From: Thiothrix litoralis
Lineage (GTDB): Bacteria; Pseudomonadota; Gammaproteobacteria; Thiotrichales; Thiotrichaceae
DNA length: 64,000 nucleotides
Assembly: GCF_017901135.1 (NCBI RefSeq)
Contig: NZ_CP072801.1
Location: 310,001-374,000 of the forward strand
Reading direction: 5' to 3'
The position numbers and the translations under genes were made by a program. The notes under the pieces were generated by a model. It made no database searches. It was given only the letters and a program-made list of their open reading frames with translations, and was not told where the DNA came from. Positions within the stretch are counted from its first letter, which is position 1; each line of letters opens with the position of its first letter. Below are positions 18,052 to 29,000 of this stretch, piece after piece.

Positions 18052-19907
18052 AGCGCAAACAACTGAAATCACCTGTGTTTCAGGGCAGACGCCTGTTCTT
18101 GATGCTGGCATTGCTGGTGGTCATTGGCATCCTGATGTTACGTGCGGCATGGCTGGAAATTTTTCAGCAGGAATGGCTGCAACAGCAGGCGGATAAACGC
18201 CAGATGCGCGTTGTCACTGTGCCTGCTTACCGTGGCATGATCACTGACCGCAACGGTGAGCCGATGGCCATCAGTTCCCCGGTTTCCTCGTTATGGTGTA
18301 ACCCGCAGGATTTACTGAAAGCGCAGGAAGACTTGCGCCATCAGGCGGCTCAAGTGATGGGGGATGCGCCTTCTGCACAAGCCAAAGCAGCGGTGAAGGA
18401 GGCTTACAATACCGCACGGGGTGAGCGCGAAGTTGCTGCCGAGAAGCTGGCCGAACTGGATGAAGGGTTGCGTCACATTGAGCAGGAGCTGGAAATGCAG
18501 CCCGGTGAATTGTCAAAGAAACTGGCAGAAGCCAGCGACAAACAGTTTTTCTATCTGGGGCGGCAACTGTCTTTGGAAACAGCACAGTCCATTCTGGATC
18601 TGGACTTGCCCGGTGTGGCTGTGACCCGTGAATACCGCCGCTATTACCCACTGGCGGAGACCGCAGGCCACGTGGTCGGTATGACCAATATTGACGGCGC
18701 AGGCATTGAAGGGATCGAAAAAGCCCGCAACGAGCAACTGGCTGGCAAAAGAGGCAAGACGCGGGTCGTGCGTGATGCCAAAGGCAAACTGGTCGAAAGT
18801 GTCATCAGTATGGAAGAAGTACAGCCGGGGCAGGATGTACAGCTCAGCATTGATCGCCGTATCCAGTATCTGGCGTACAAAGAGTTGAAAACTCAGGTAT
18901 CGCTGCTGAATGCCAAAGCAGGTTCCGTGGTGGTGCTGGATGCGCATACCGGCGAAATCCTGGCGATGGCGAATGTGCCTTCCTTCAACCCTAATAACCG
19001 TAAGGAACTGCAAGCCTACCTGTATCGCAACCGGGCAGTGACAGATAAATCCGAGCCAGGCTCTACCATCAAGCCGCTGACGATTGCCGCAGCGCTGGAG
19101 GCTCGCGTTATTGGGCCTGAAGTTGAAATCAATACCTCGCCGGGGTATATCAATTTCGGTAAATACAGAGTCAAAGACCCTAGAGATTACGGTTCCATCA
19201 GCCTGCCCACACTGCTGGCAAAGTCCAGCAATGTGGGTGCAAGCCGGGTAGCGCTGTTAATGAATGCCCGTGACCAGTGGATGTTTCTGAGCCGTGTCGG
19301 CTTTGGGCGAGTGCCAGGAGCAGGTTTTTCAGGGGAGACGTCGGGGCAGCTTGGCAGTTATACCCAGTGGGGCAAAGTTGACCGTGCTTCACACGGTTAT
19401 GGTTATGGTTTGTCAGCCAGCTTATTGCAAATTACCCACGCTTATGCACCATTCGCCGCAAATGGTGTGCTTATGCCCGCTACCATCTATAAGCTGGATA
19501 AACCCAATCTGGGGCAGCAAGTAATGAGCCCGGATACAGCCCGTGCCGTGTTACGTATGATGGAGGCCGTGGTGCAAAAAGGTGGAACGGGCGAAAAAGC
19601 CATGGTCGATGGCTACCGTATCGCCGGTAAAACGGGCACAGCTTACAAATACATTGATGGTAAGTACCGTGATGACCGTTATCTAACCAGTTTTATTGGG
19701 GTTGCACCCGCGAGTAGCCCACGTCTGGTGGTGGCAGTGCAGATTGATGAGCCAAAAATTGATGACAGTGGTGGCCGCGCTTCTGCCCCAGTGTTTGCCA
19801 AAGTGATGGCGGAAGCCTTGCGTTTGTTGGATGTGCCGCCGGATGATTTGCCCAATACAAAGCAGGCTGTGCAGCAATCTGAACCCAAAACAGGAGGGGC
19901 AACATGA
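18048..19907 (+). CDS. ftsI: Peptidoglycan D,D-transpeptidase FtsI (PBP3)
   Basis: FtsI cross-links septal peptidoglycan in complex with FtsW. The 619-residue protein has one N-terminal span (about 16-34), a pedestal domain, and a class B transpeptidase domain with the SxxK serine in EPGSTIKPLT, SSN near residue 391 and KTGTAYKY near 530. The start is a GTG overlapping the ftsL stop. It is about 30 residues longer than the E. coli protein. Much of the excess is a Glu/Ala/Lys-rich, probably coiled-coil stretch at about residues 90-150. Catalytic motifs are intact. Confidence 0.97.
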   Translation: MKRKQLKSPVFQGRRLFLMLALLVVIGILMLRAAWLEIFQQEWLQQQADKRQMRVVTVPAYRGMITDRNGEPMAISSPVSSLWCNPQDLLKAQEDLRHQAAQVMGDAPSAQAKAAVKEAYNTARGEREVAAEKLAELDEGLRHIEQELEMQPGELSKKLAEASDKQFFYLGRQLSLETAQSILDLDLPGVAVTREYRRYYPLAETAGHVVGMTNIDGAGIEGIEKARNEQLAGKRGKTRVVRDAKGKLVESVISMEEVQPGQDVQLSIDRRIQYLAYKELKTQVSLLNAKAGSVVVLDAHTGEILAMANVPSFNPNNRKELQAYLYRNRAVTDKSEPGSTIKPLTIAAALEARVIGPEVEINTSPGYINFGKYRVKDPRDYGSISLPTLLAKSSNVGASRVALLMNARDQWMFLSRVGFGRVPGAGFSGETSGQLGSYTQWGKVDRASHGYGYGLSASLLQITHAYAPFAANGVLMPATIYKLDKPNLGQQVMSPDTARAVLRMMEAVVQKGGTGEKAMVDGYRIAGKTGTAYKYIDGKYRDDRYLTSFIGVAPASSPRLVVAVQIDEPKIDDSGGRASAPVFAKVMAEALRLLDVPPDDLPNTKQAVQQSEPKTGGAT

Positions 19908-21412
19908 ATCGCACGCTGTCCCTTCGTACCTTACTGGCGGGTATTGTCGAATCTACACCTGATGTTCAGGTTAGTGGACTGACACTGGATAACCGTCATA
20001 TTCAACCAGGCATGGCCTTTGTTGCTTTGCGCGGAACCCGTCAACACGGCCTGAGCTACGCGGAAGCGGCGGTACGTGCCGGTGCATCAGTCGTACTGTT
20101 CGAGCCAGAAGACGGTTTACAACAGCCACCCTTGTCGGTTGAGTTAGTACCCGTGCCTTCCTTACGGGAGCACTTGGGTACGCTTGCCGACCGTTTTAAT
20201 GCTAGCCCCAGTGCCGAGTTGTTCATGGTGGGTGTAACGGGTACGGATGGTAAAACCTCCGTCAGCCATTTCGTTGCGGAAGCCTTGAATGCAGCGACTC
20301 ACGCAGGCACTCATTCTACCGCCGTGATTGGCACCTTGGGCATTGGTTCGCCGGGCGCTTTGCAGCCTGCCACCCATACCACGCCGGATGCCTTGACTGT
20401 TCATGCACTGTTACGCGACTTGCGGGACACGGGCTTTGAGGCGGTGGCGATGGAAGTATCCTCCCATGCGCTGGATCAGGGGCGGGTGAACGGTATCCGT
20501 TTCGATGTGGCGGTGCTCACCAATTTGACCCGCGACCACCTGGATTACCACGGTACGGTGGAAGCCTACGCGGAAGCCAAGCGCAAGCTGTTCCACTGGC
20601 CTGACCTTAAAACCGTGGTGCTGAATCTGGATGATGCTTTCGGGCGGCGTTTGGCGGATGAGCTATCCGCTCAGCCCGTTAATATCATCGGTTACGGGGT
20701 TGGCAAGGTTGAGGATTATCCTGCGGGAACACTAGTGGCAACTGACCCGGTATTTGATCATGCGGGTATTCGTGCCACGGTTCACGGTGCTCAGGGCAGC
20801 GGCACTCTGCAAGCACCTGTGCTAGGGCAGTTCAATTTGCATAATTTACTGGCGGCCTTGGGTGTGTTGTTGGCGAAAGGTCTGGAATGGTCAGATGCCT
20901 TGCAGCGCTTGCAACACGTTTGGGTGGTGCCGGGACGTATGGAGCGGGTTACTTCGACTGCGCTCAGCAAGCAAGCGTTGGTGGTGGTGGATTATGCGCA
21001 CACGCCCGGTGCATTGCAGCAAGTGTTGCGGGCAGTGCGTGTTCATACGCGCGGTCGATTATTGTGTGTTTTTGGTTGTGGTGGCGATCGTGACCGTGGT
21101 AAGCGCCCCTTAATGGCAAAAATAGCAGAATCTGATGCTGACGTGGTTATCATAACCGACGATAATCCGCGCTCGGAAAATCCGCAGCAGATATTTGAGG
21201 ACATTATGCAAGGCATCAACAATAAAGCAGGCATGACATTTGAGCATGACCGCACACAAGCCATTCGCCTCGCCATTCGGCAGGCACAACCCGGTGATAC
21301 GGTGTTAATCGCAGGCAAAGGCCACGAAACCGTACAAATTCTGGCACACGGTACAGTGCCGTTCGACGACCGCATTCAGGCAGCGCAAGCGTTGCAGGAG
21401 TGTGCTGCATGA
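19904..21412 (+). CDS. murE: UDP-MurNAc-L-Ala-D-Glu:meso-DAP ligase MurE
   Basis: MurE adds the third stem residue to UDP-MurNAc-dipeptide in the cytoplasm. The 502-residue protein has the ATP-binding loop GVTGTDGKTSVSHF near residue 110, HTTPDALTVH, EVSSHALDQGRVNG, and FDVAVLTNLTRDHLDYHG. The C-terminal signature DNPRSENP marks meso-diaminopimelate specificity, since lysine enzymes lack this DNPR motif. It overlaps ftsI by four bases and murF by four. The P-loop has Thr-Asp (GTDGKT), as in many MurE proteins. Confidence 0.97.
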   Translation: MNRTLSLRTLLAGIVESTPDVQVSGLTLDNRHIQPGMAFVALRGTRQHGLSYAEAAVRAGASVVLFEPEDGLQQPPLSVELVPVPSLREHLGTLADRFNASPSAELFMVGVTGTDGKTSVSHFVAEALNAATHAGTHSTAVIGTLGIGSPGALQPATHTTPDALTVHALLRDLRDTGFEAVAMEVSSHALDQGRVNGIRFDVAVLTNLTRDHLDYHGTVEAYAEAKRKLFHWPDLKTVVLNLDDAFGRRLADELSAQPVNIIGYGVGKVEDYPAGTLVATDPVFDHAGIRATVHGAQGSGTLQAPVLGQFNLHNLLAALGVLLAKGLEWSDALQRLQHVWVVPGRMERVTSTALSKQALVVVDYAHTPGALQQVLRAVRVHTRGRLLCVFGCGGDRDRGKRPLMAKIAESDADVVIITDDNPRSENPQQIFEDIMQGINNKAGMTFEHDRTQAIRLAIRQAQPGDTVLIAGKGHETVQILAHGTVPFDDRIQAAQALQECAA

Positions 21413-22770
21413 CTTGGCTGACCTTAGCAGACATTGCCCAGGTGACGGGTGGAACGTTGAATGTTCCCTTCGACTTCGCTCAGGGAACGGCGATTGAACG
21501 TCTGGAGCGTGATTCCCGTCAGGTGCAGGCGGGAGACTTATTCCTCGCGTTGCAAGGTGAGCGCTTTGATGCGCACGACTTTGTGCCGCAAGTGGCGGGT
21601 AAGGCCAGTGCAGCTTTGGTGTCGCGTGTGGTGGATGCCAATATTCCGCAAGTAGTGGTGGACGATGTACGTCTGGCATTAGGCAGGCTGGCAGCCGTGT
21701 GGCGCAAGCGCTTCCAACGCCCGCTGGTGGGTTTGACCGGCAGTAACGGCAAAACGACTTTGAAGGAAATGCTGGCAGCGATTCTGGCCTTGCAGGGCAA
21801 TACCCTTGCTACCGCTGGTAATCTCAATAATGACATCGGTATGCCCCTGACCCTGCTGCGTTTGCGTGACTCTGACGATTATGCCGTGATCGAAATGGGT
21901 GCCAATCACTTTGGTGAAATTGACTACCTGACGCGGATTGCTTGCCCTGATGTGGCCATTATCAACAATGCTGGGGCATCGCATCTGGAAGGTTTCGGTA
22001 GTATTGAGGGGGTTTCTCGTGCCAAAGGTGAAATTTTCAACGGCCTGAATGAGTCAGGTGTTGCCATTATCAATGCCGATGACACTTATGCCGATTACTG
22101 GCGTGGGCTGAACCAAGGCCGCAAGGTCATCAGTTTTGGCATGGATAATGTGGCAGATGTGCGTGGCGGTAGCGATGCCAGTACGCCGTTCTACCTGCAA
22201 GTGCAGGGTCAAACCCTTCCCGTCAACCTGAAATTACCGGGGCATCACAACAAGTTGAATGCTTTGGCAGCAACCGCCGCCGCGCTGGCACTGGGTGTAA
22301 AGCTCGATACGATCCGCCGGGGGCTGGAATCCCTGCAAGCGGTTAAAGGGCGTTTAAACCCGAAAGCAGGCAAGCACGGTGGCACGGTGATTGATGATAC
22401 TTACAATGCCAACCCTAGCTCTACCGCCGCAGCCCTGGGTGTGTTGGCAGGTCTGCATGGCCGAAAAATTCTGGTACTGGGTGATATGGGCGAATTAGGC
22501 AATACAGGCGAGCAACTCCATGCAGCCATTGGTCAGCAGGCTGCGCAAGTCGGTATTGATGCACTTTACACGCTGGGTAAGCTGAGCGCTCACGCCAGTG
22601 CGGCATTCGGTCAACCGGAACGGGCTTTCAGTGAGCTGGACGCTTTGTTGAATACTTTGGATAAGGATTTGCAACCCGGTGATTCGGTGCTGGTAAAGGG
22701 TTCCCGCTCTGCGCGGATGGAACGGGTCGTCGATGCCTTGACCGCAGTGACTGTCAAGGAGGCCGCGTAA
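21409..22770 (+). CDS. murF: UDP-MurNAc-tripeptide:D-Ala-D-Ala ligase MurF
   Basis: MurF adds D-Ala-D-Ala, finishing the soluble UDP-MurNAc-pentapeptide. The 453-residue protein has [16 protein letters not shown], the ATP loop [14 protein letters not shown] near residue 108, [25 protein letters not shown], and the C-terminal [10 protein letters not shown] block. I start it at ATG 21409, which overlaps the murE stop. Residues 19-26 (VPFDFAQG) are encoded by an unusual palindrome at 21463-21488 that looks inserted relative to E. coli MurF. The reading frame is preserved and the enzyme core is intact. Confidence 0.97.
   Translation: MTWLTLADIAQVTGGTLNVPFDFAQGTAIERLERDSRQVQAGDLFLALQGERFDAHDFVPQVAGKASAALVSRVVDANIPQVVVDDVRLALGRLAAVWRKRFQRPLVGLTGSNGKTTLKEMLAAILALQGNTLATAGNLNNDIGMPLTLLRLRDSDDYAVIEMGANHFGEIDYLTRIACPDVAIINNAGASHLEGFGSIEGVSRAKGEIFNGLNESGVAIINADDTYADYWRGLNQGRKVISFGMDNVADVRGGSDASTPFYLQVQGQTLPVNLKLPGHHNKLNALAATAAALALGVKLDTIRRGLESLQAVKGRLNPKAGKHGGTVIDDTYNANPSSTAAALGVLAGLHGRKILVLGDMGELGNTGEQLHAAIGQQAAQVGIDALYTLGKLSAHASAAFGQPERAFSELDALLNTLDKDLQPGDSVLVKGSRSARMERVVDALTAVTVKEAA
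21463..21488 (+). repeat. Palindromic REP-like sequence inside murF
   Basis: GTTCCCT (21463-21469) and AGGGAAC (21482-21488) form an inverted repeat enclosing TCGACTTCGCTC. It resembles the dispersed TTCGAC...GCTCAGG palindromes I recall from many bacterial genomes. Here it is translated in frame near the MurF N-terminus. I saw no second copy in this window. Confidence 0.6.
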
Positions 22771-23852
22771 TGTTGGTGTGGCTGTTTGAATTCCTGAGTG
22801 AATATTACCGTGGTTTTAGTGTCTTCCAGTACCTGACCTTGCGAGCCATCATGGGCTTGTTGACCGCCTTGTTTATTGCCTTGTGGACGGGGCCGGGCAT
22901 GATCCGCGCTTTAACCCGTTTGAAAATTGGCCAGTACATTCGTGAAGATGGCCCTCAGCACCAGATGAAGGCGGGCACGCCTACCATGGGCGGGGTGATG
23001 ATTATTCTGGCTATTGCGGTTGCGACCTTGTTATGGGGCGATCTGGATAACCACTATGTGTGGGTGGTGCTGTTTGTCACGCTGGGCTTTGGTCTGGTGG
23101 GAGGGCTGGATGATTACATCAAGCTCAAGCAGCGTCGTAATCTGGGGCTGACTGCCCGGCAGAAATACGTGGGCTTGAGCCTGATCGGGTTTGCGGCGGC
23201 TTTCTATTTGTATTTTGCCGCTGATACAGCGACCGAAACGACCTTTTTCATGCCGGTCTTCAAGGAAGCTCACTGGCAGATGGGGTGGTTATTCATCCCG
23301 TGGGTGTATTTGGTGGTGGTCGGTTCCAGTAATGCGGTTAACCTGACTGACGGTCTGGATGGTTTGGCGATTATGCCGACCATTATGGTGGCAGGCGGCT
23401 TGGCGGTGTTTGCTTATGCGAGTGGTAACGCGAATATTGCCCAGTATTTGGGTGTGCCGCGTGTATCCGGTGTCGGTGAGTTGGTTGTATTTTGCGCTGC
23501 TATTTTTGGTGCGGGGCTAGGCTTTTTATGGTTCAACACTTACCCCGCGCAAGTATTCATGGGTGATGTCGGCGCACTGGCACTGGGTGCAGCACTGGGT
23601 ATTGTCGCAGTGGTGGTGCGTCAGGAAATTGTGCTGGCGATCATGGGCGGGGTTTTCGTGCTGGAAACCCTCTCGGTCATTCTGCAAGTCGGTTATTTCA
23701 AAGCAACGGGGGGGAAGCGGATTTTCCGCATGGCTCCCTTGCATCATCACTACGAGAAAAAGGGCTGGCCTGAGCCAAGGGTTATTGTCCGTTTCTGGAT
23801 CATTACGGTTATTTTGGTAATGGTCGGTTTGGCAACATTGAAGATTCGTTAA
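22770..23852 (+). CDS. mraY: Phospho-MurNAc-pentapeptide transferase MraY
   Basis: MraY transfers phospho-MurNAc-pentapeptide to undecaprenyl phosphate, making lipid I at the inner membrane. The 360-residue protein is a ten-span membrane enzyme. It contains the catalytic Asp pair in [13 protein letters not shown] near residue 111, [13 protein letters not shown] near residue 190, and the cytoplasmic [15 protein letters not shown] motif near the end. [11 protein letters not shown] is also diagnostic. Its ATG shares one base with the murF stop (TAATG). Confidence 0.98.
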   Translation: MLVWLFEFLSEYYRGFSVFQYLTLRAIMGLLTALFIALWTGPGMIRALTRLKIGQYIREDGPQHQMKAGTPTMGGVMIILAIAVATLLWGDLDNHYVWVVLFVTLGFGLVGGLDDYIKLKQRRNLGLTARQKYVGLSLIGFAAAFYLYFAADTATETTFFMPVFKEAHWQMGWLFIPWVYLVVVGSSNAVNLTDGLDGLAIMPTIMVAGGLAVFAYASGNANIAQYLGVPRVSGVGELVVFCAAIFGAGLGFLWFNTYPAQVFMGDVGALALGAALGIVAVVVRQEIVLAIMGGVFVLETLSVILQVGYFKATGGKRIFRMAPLHHHYEKKGWPEPRVIVRFWIITVILVMVGLATLKIR

Positions 23853-23871
23853 GGTGAATGGGTACGCAAGC

Positions 23872-25221
23872 ATGACAACACAAGCATTCAACTGGGAAAC
23901 GCTGGTGGTTGGCCTCGGTCAGACTGGGCTGTCGGTTGCACGTCATTTGCAGGCGCGGGGTGTGGCCTTTGCGGTGGTGGATAGCCGCGCAAACCCGCCG
24001 GGTAAGGATGAGTTGCTGGCGCAGTTCCCGGAGACGCCTTGCCACTTTGGGGCGTTTGCGGAGGTCACGCAATGGTTTGCGTCAGCCGCTACTTTGGTGG
24101 TTAGCCCCGGCATTGCGATTGCTACCCCGGAAATTCGGGCGGCGGGTGAACGCGGCGCGGCACTCATTGGCGACATCGAGTTGTTTGTGCGCGAAGCCAA
24201 AGTGCCGGTGATTGCGATTACTGGCTCCAACGGTAAAAGCAGTGTGACGACGCTGGTGGATCTGATGGCGAAAAAAGCCGGAATGGCTGCGTATGCGGGC
24301 GGAAATCTCGGTTATGCGGCGCTGGATTTGCTGGAGCAACCCACCCCAGACTTATACGTGATGGAGCTTTCCAGCTTCCAGTTGGAAACTACCCAGTCCT
24401 TACGCGCCGTTGCGTCGGTGGTTTTAAACGTCAGTGAAGACCACATGGATCGATACCCCAGCTTCGCCGATTATGCCGCAGCCAAGCAAGTGGTGTACCA
24501 GCATTGTGGATGTGCGGTGGTAAATCGTGACGATACGGTGGTCATTAATTTAGCGGATGGTACTGTTTATGATAGCAGCGTCAGTTTTGGCCTTGATGAG
24601 CCTGCTGATGGTCAGTACGGCATCCGAAGTCACGCGGATAAACGCTGGTTGGCAAAGGGTGAAACCCTGCTGCTGGCGGTGGATGAAATGAAACTGCCGG
24701 GGGATCATAACTATGCCAATGCACTGGCTGCCTTGGCGCTGGGCGAGGCTGCCGGTATTCCGCTAGACGGGATGTTGGCTGCTTTACGCGAATTCACGGG
24801 ATTGTCGCACCGTACCCAGTGGGTACGCGAACGCGCTGGAGTGAATTGGTACAACGATTCCAAAGGCACGAATGTGGGGGCAACGCTGGCTGCATTGGCG
24901 GGGTTGCCCGGTAAAACCGTGCTGATTGCGGGCGGGCAGGGCAAGGGTGCTGATTTTGCACCGTTACGCCCGGTGGCAGCTAACAAGGCGCGGGCGCTGG
25001 TATTGATCGGTGAAGACCGTGACAAGCTGGCGGCAGTGGTGGAAGGTTACGCGCCTTACGTGTTCGCCAGCGATATGGCAGAGGCGGTGCTGAGCGCCGC
25101 AGAACTGGCGCAAGTCGGTGACAATGTCTTGCTTTCACCCGCCTGTGCCAGTTTTGATATGTTTAAAAGCTATGTTCACCGGGGTGAGGTGTTTAGCGAT
25201 GCGGTGAGGAGCTTGCCATGA
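23872..25221 (+). CDS. murD: UDP-MurNAc-L-Ala:D-Glu ligase MurD
   Basis: MurD adds D-glutamate, the second stem residue. The 449-residue protein has the N-terminal Rossmann start VVGLGQTGLS, the P-loop ITGSNGKSSVTTL, YVMELSSFQLE, LNVSEDHMDRY and VNWYNDSKGTN. I chose the ATG at 23872, which puts the Rossmann strand at the usual distance. A GTG at 23854 would add six residues, and AAGG there is too close to serve it well. It starts 19 bases after mraY and overlaps ftsW by four. Confidence 0.96.
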   Translation: MTTQAFNWETLVVGLGQTGLSVARHLQARGVAFAVVDSRANPPGKDELLAQFPETPCHFGAFAEVTQWFASAATLVVSPGIAIATPEIRAAGERGAALIGDIELFVREAKVPVIAITGSNGKSSVTTLVDLMAKKAGMAAYAGGNLGYAALDLLEQPTPDLYVMELSSFQLETTQSLRAVASVVLNVSEDHMDRYPSFADYAAAKQVVYQHCGCAVVNRDDTVVINLADGTVYDSSVSFGLDEPADGQYGIRSHADKRWLAKGETLLLAVDEMKLPGDHNYANALAALALGEAAGIPLDGMLAALREFTGLSHRTQWVRERAGVNWYNDSKGTNVGATLAALAGLPGKTVLIAGGQGKGADFAPLRPVAANKARALVLIGEDRDKLAAVVEGYAPYVFASDMAEAVLSAAELAQVGDNVLLSPACASFDMFKSYVHRGEVFSDAVRSLP

Positions 25222-26447
25222 GTCTGCTGCCTGCCATGCCGTTGGATACGCTGGATCATAACAACCCGTGGGCGCGTTATATCGACCGCGATTTGCTGAT
25301 TGCGCTACTGGCGATTGTTGGCATTGGTATTGTGATTCTGGCGTCTGCTTCGATGTGGGTGGCACAAAAGCAGTATAACGACCCTTATTTTTACCTGCAC
25401 CGCCAGTCGATTTATTTGGCGATGGGGATCGTGCTGGCAATCGTGATGTACCAGATTCGGGTGGATTTTTGGCAACAACTCGGGGTACGCCTGCTGCCGA
25501 TTGTGTTGGCATTGCTGGTGTTGGTGCTGATTCCCGGTATTGGCAAGGAAGTAAACGGTAGCCGTCGTTGGTTGAATCTCGGTTTCATGGCGGTGCAGGT
25601 ATCCGAGCTGGCCAAGCTGATCATGTTGCTGTACTTGTCCGGTTATCTGATTCGGCATGGCAAGGATTTGTCCGTGTCTCAATCGCATCAGCCTCTGTTG
25701 ATTCCGCTGTTGGTGTTGGGCGTGACGGGTGGCTTGTTGTTGCTGGAACCTGACTTTGGTTCGACGATTGTTATTTTCGTGACCGGTTTGTCGTTATTGT
25801 TCCTCGGGGGCGTGCCCTTGAAACGTCTGGGGATACTGCTGGGTGGGGCCATTCTGGTGATGATTCCAGTGTCGATGATGGGTTATCGCAGCGCCCGTTG
25901 GGATGCTTTGATCAACCCGTGGGCGCATGAGGCGGATAAAGGGTATCAAACTGTCCATGCCTTGATGGCGATTGGTGATGGTGGCTGGTTTGGGAATGGG
26001 CTGGGGGGCGGTATCCAGAAGCTGTTTTACCTGCCAGAAGCCCATAATGACTTTATTTTCTCGATATTGGCGGAAGAGTTCGGCTTTATTGGGATGTTGG
26101 TGGTGCTGAGCCTGTACGGCTGGTTGGTAATGCGGGCATTCGTGATCGGTTTTCAGGCGGATAAGGCGGGTAAGCACTTTGGGGCTTACGTGGCTTATGG
26201 TATCGGCTTCTGGATGGGCTTTCAGGTCATTCTGCACATTGGGGTAAATCTGGCGGTGTTGCCACCCAAAGGGTTGACTTTGCCACTGATGAGCTACGGT
26301 GGCAGCAGCCTGATGATTACGCTGGCATCAATGGCCTTGTTGATGCGGGTGCATCGTGAGACTCAGCTCAGCCAGTTTGGCGTGCTGGAGAAACGTGCGC
26401 CTAAACCGAGAAAAGTGCGTGCGATCAAGAGGACTGCCCGTGACTAA
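25218..26447 (+). CDS. ftsW: Septal peptidoglycan polymerase FtsW
   Basis: FtsW is the SEDS-family glycosyltransferase that polymerises lipid II at the septum with FtsI. The 409-residue protein has ten predicted spans. SEDS signatures are GSRRWLNLGFMAVQVSELAK near residue 114, LEPDFGSTIVIF, and FSILAEEFGFIGM with the catalytic-loop region, then KGLTLPLMSYGGSSL near the C-terminus. It begins on the murD stop (ATGA) and overlaps murG by eight bases. Confidence 0.97.
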   Translation: MSLLPAMPLDTLDHNNPWARYIDRDLLIALLAIVGIGIVILASASMWVAQKQYNDPYFYLHRQSIYLAMGIVLAIVMYQIRVDFWQQLGVRLLPIVLALLVLVLIPGIGKEVNGSRRWLNLGFMAVQVSELAKLIMLLYLSGYLIRHGKDLSVSQSHQPLLIPLLVLGVTGGLLLLEPDFGSTIVIFVTGLSLLFLGGVPLKRLGILLGGAILVMIPVSMMGYRSARWDALINPWAHEADKGYQTVHALMAIGDGGWFGNGLGGGIQKLFYLPEAHNDFIFSILAEEFGFIGMLVVLSLYGWLVMRAFVIGFQADKAGKHFGAYVAYGIGFWMGFQVILHIGVNLAVLPPKGLTLPLMSYGGSSLMITLASMALLMRVHRETQLSQFGVLEKRAPKPRKVRAIKRTARD

Positions 26448-27570
26448 TAAAACCAGGACACAACGCCCCATTATGATTACCGCAGGCGGTACCGGCGGGC
26501 ATGTTTACCCAGGTCTGGCGGTGGCACGGGCGTTGATTGCGCAAGGGATTCCGGTGGTGTGGATGGGAACCCGTAAGGGTCTGGAAGCACGGGTGATCCC
26601 CGAAGCGGGTATCGACATGGCGTGGCTGGAGGTCAATGGTTTGCGCGGCAAAGGCTGGCAGACGCTGTTGATGGCGCCAGTCAATTTGATTCGCGCTTTG
26701 TGGCAGTCGCTGCAAATCATGCGCAAGCACAAGCCAGCAGCGATATTGGGCATGGGCGGTTTCGTCGCAGGCCCTGGTGGTTTGGTGGCAGCGTTGCTGG
26801 GTACGCCTGTGGTGATCCATGAGCAGAATGCAGTGGCAGGTTTGACCAATAAATTGCTATCGCGAGTTAGCCGTCGAGTGCTGGAAGGTTTTCCGGGTAC
26901 GTTTGCCAGCAGCCAGAAGGTGATGGCGACCGGCAACCCGGTACGGCTCGATATTGCCAGCCTGCCTGCGCCACGGGAGCGTTTAGCTGACCGTGATGAC
27001 GAGCCAGTGCATGTACTAGTGGTCGGTGGCAGTCTGGGGGCGCAGGCGTTGAACCAAAGGGTTCCGCAAGCCTTGGCACAACTGGATAGCACGCTTCGTC
27101 CGGTAGTGCGTCATCAAGCCGGGGTGAAAAATATCGACGAAGCGCGTAGCCAATACGCCGCAGCGGGTGTGGATGCGGAGGTGATGCCTTTCATTGAGGA
27201 CATGGCTGAAGCCTATGGCTGGGCGGATTTGGTGATTTGCCGCGCCGGTGCGTTGACCATTGCGGAACTGGCGGCGGCAGGTGTCGCGGCGGTGCTGGTG
27301 CCTTACCCTTATGCGGTGGATGATCATCAAACCGCTAACGGTAAGTTTCTGGCGGATCATGGCGCGGCATTGCTGATTCAGCAGCAGGATCTGACGGCGG
27401 AAAAGCTGGCAGGTGTATTGAAAGATTTATGTACTGACCGCGTTAGCTTGCGGCAGATGAGCGAGGCTTCCCGTGCATTGGCAAAGCCCCATGCGACGGC
27501 ACAAGTCGCCGCCATTTGCGCGGCCTATGCCGGTTATGACTTCGACAACCAAGCAGGAAAACAACAATGA
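26440..27570 (+). CDS. murG: Lipid II synthase MurG
   Basis: MurG adds GlcNAc to lipid I to form lipid II on the inner face of the cytoplasmic membrane. The 376-residue GT28 enzyme shows the N-terminal glycine loop [46 protein letters not shown], and the donor-binding segment [17 protein letters not shown] with [14 protein letters not shown]. The start is GTG 26440 with AGAGGA eight bases before it, inside the ftsW tail. The frame extends to 26356, but that part overlaps ftsW and shows no family similarity. Confidence 0.97.
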   Translation: MTNKTRTQRPIMITAGGTGGHVYPGLAVARALIAQGIPVVWMGTRKGLEARVIPEAGIDMAWLEVNGLRGKGWQTLLMAPVNLIRALWQSLQIMRKHKPAAILGMGGFVAGPGGLVAALLGTPVVIHEQNAVAGLTNKLLSRVSRRVLEGFPGTFASSQKVMATGNPVRLDIASLPAPRERLADRDDEPVHVLVVGGSLGAQALNQRVPQALAQLDSTLRPVVRHQAGVKNIDEARSQYAAAGVDAEVMPFIEDMAEAYGWADLVICRAGALTIAELAAAGVAAVLVPYPYAVDDHQTANGKFLADHGAALLIQQQDLTAEKLAGVLKDLCTDRVSLRQMSEASRALAKPHATAQVAAICAAYAGYDFDNQAGKQQ

Positions 27571-29000
27571 AGATAGGCAAGGACGATCTCGCTCGCAAAC
27601 GCATTAACCGGCTACATTTCATCGGTATCGGTGGTGCGGGGATGGGCGGTATTGCCGAGGTGGTCGCGAATTTGGGCTACAAAGTATCCGGTTCTGACGT
27701 GGCAGAAGGGGCGATGACACGCCGTCTGCAATCGCTGGGTATCACTGTTTATAAAGGCCATGCGGCGGAAAACGTTGAGGGTGCGGATGTTATCGTGGTG
27801 TCTACCGCGATTGATAATAACAACCCGGAGATTATCGCTGCGCGTGAAAAGCGCTTGCCGATTGTACGCCGTGCAGAAATGTTGGCGGAGCTGATGCGTT
27901 TCCGCCAAGGCATTGCAGTTGCAGGTACTCACGGCAAGACCACGACGACCAGTCTGACCACCAGCCTGTTGGTTGAGGGCGGCATGGATCCGACCTACGT
28001 GATTGGTGGCAAACTTAACAGTTCTGCGAGCAATTCCAAGCTGGGTACGGGCGAGTATCTGGTGGCCGAGGCGGATGAAAGCGATGCGTCATTCCTGTTC
28101 CTGCAACCGATGATTGCGGTGGTGACGAATATTGATGAAGACCACATGTCGACTTACGGCGGTGACTTCAACAAGCTGAAGCAAACTTTTATCGAATTCC
28201 TGCATCACCTGCCTTTTTATGGATTGGCGGTGTTGTGTGTGGATGATGAGTATGTGCGCGAAATCTTGCCGGAGGTCGGTCGCCCGATCGTCACTTACGG
28301 GATTGATCAGGAAGCGGATGTGCAGGCGACCAATGTGCGCTTTGTGGGCACGGAAAGCCATTTCAACGTGCATTGCGTGAAAGGCGACCGCAACCTAGAT
28401 ATCGTGTTGAATTTACCGGGGCGGCATAACGTGCTGAATGCCTTGGCGGCGATTGCGATTGCGGCAGAACTGGATGTGTCTGACCAAGCCATCGTGGATG
28501 GTTTGCGCAAGTTTGACGGGGTAGGCCGCCGCTTCCAGCAATACGGCGATATTACGTTTGCCCCCGGCAAGAGCGCAACACTGGTGGATGATTATGGTCA
28601 TCACCCGCGTGAAATGAAGGCGACGCTGGATGCGGTGCGTAATGCTTGGCCGACGCGCCGTGTGGTGCAGGTATTCCAGCCACACCGTTACACCCGTACC
28701 CGTGATTTGTTTGAAGATTTCACGCAAGTATTATCGGAAACCGATGTGTTGGTGTTGATGGATGTTTATCCAGCCAGTGAGCAGCCGATTCCCGGCGCTG
28801 ATGGGCGGGCGTTGGCGCGTGCCATCCGTATCCGAGGCAAGGTTGATCCGATTTTCGTGACGGATGTGGAAGACGTGCCGGGTGTCCTCAAGCATGTGTT
28901 GCAGGATGGTGATGTGATCCTGACTCAGGGGGCGGGCAGCGTTGGTGCGTTGGCTGCGGGTTTACCAGAAAAACTTGCCATGAAGAGTGATACTGAATGA
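27567..29000 (+). CDS. murC: UDP-MurNAc:L-alanine ligase MurC
   Basis: MurC adds the first stem residue, L-alanine. The 477-residue protein carries the Rossmann start [16 protein letters not shown], the P-loop [16 protein letters not shown] near residue 115, [26 protein letters not shown] and the C-terminal [10 protein letters not shown] and [11 protein letters not shown] blocks. Length and motifs are typical. It overlaps murG and ddlB by four bases each. A second, related ligase gene (mpl) lies at 55.4 kb. Confidence 0.98.
   Translation: MKIGKDDLARKRINRLHFIGIGGAGMGGIAEVVANLGYKVSGSDVAEGAMTRRLQSLGITVYKGHAAENVEGADVIVVSTAIDNNNPEIIAAREKRLPIVRRAEMLAELMRFRQGIAVAGTHGKTTTTSLTTSLLVEGGMDPTYVIGGKLNSSASNSKLGTGEYLVAEADESDASFLFLQPMIAVVTNIDEDHMSTYGGDFNKLKQTFIEFLHHLPFYGLAVLCVDDEYVREILPEVGRPIVTYGIDQEADVQATNVRFVGTESHFNVHCVKGDRNLDIVLNLPGRHNVLNALAAIAIAAELDVSDQAIVDGLRKFDGVGRRFQQYGDITFAPGKSATLVDDYGHHPREMKATLDAVRNAWPTRRVVQVFQPHRYTRTRDLFEDFTQVLSETDVLVLMDVYPASEQPIPGADGRALARAIRIRGKVDPIFVTDVEDVPGVLKHVLQDGDVILTQGAGSVGALAAGLPEKLAMKSDTE

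Noticed and set aside
26356..26439. Upstream extension of murG
   Set aside because: It would overlap ftsW by 92 bases and shows no MurG similarity. GTG 26440 has a Shine-Dalgarno.
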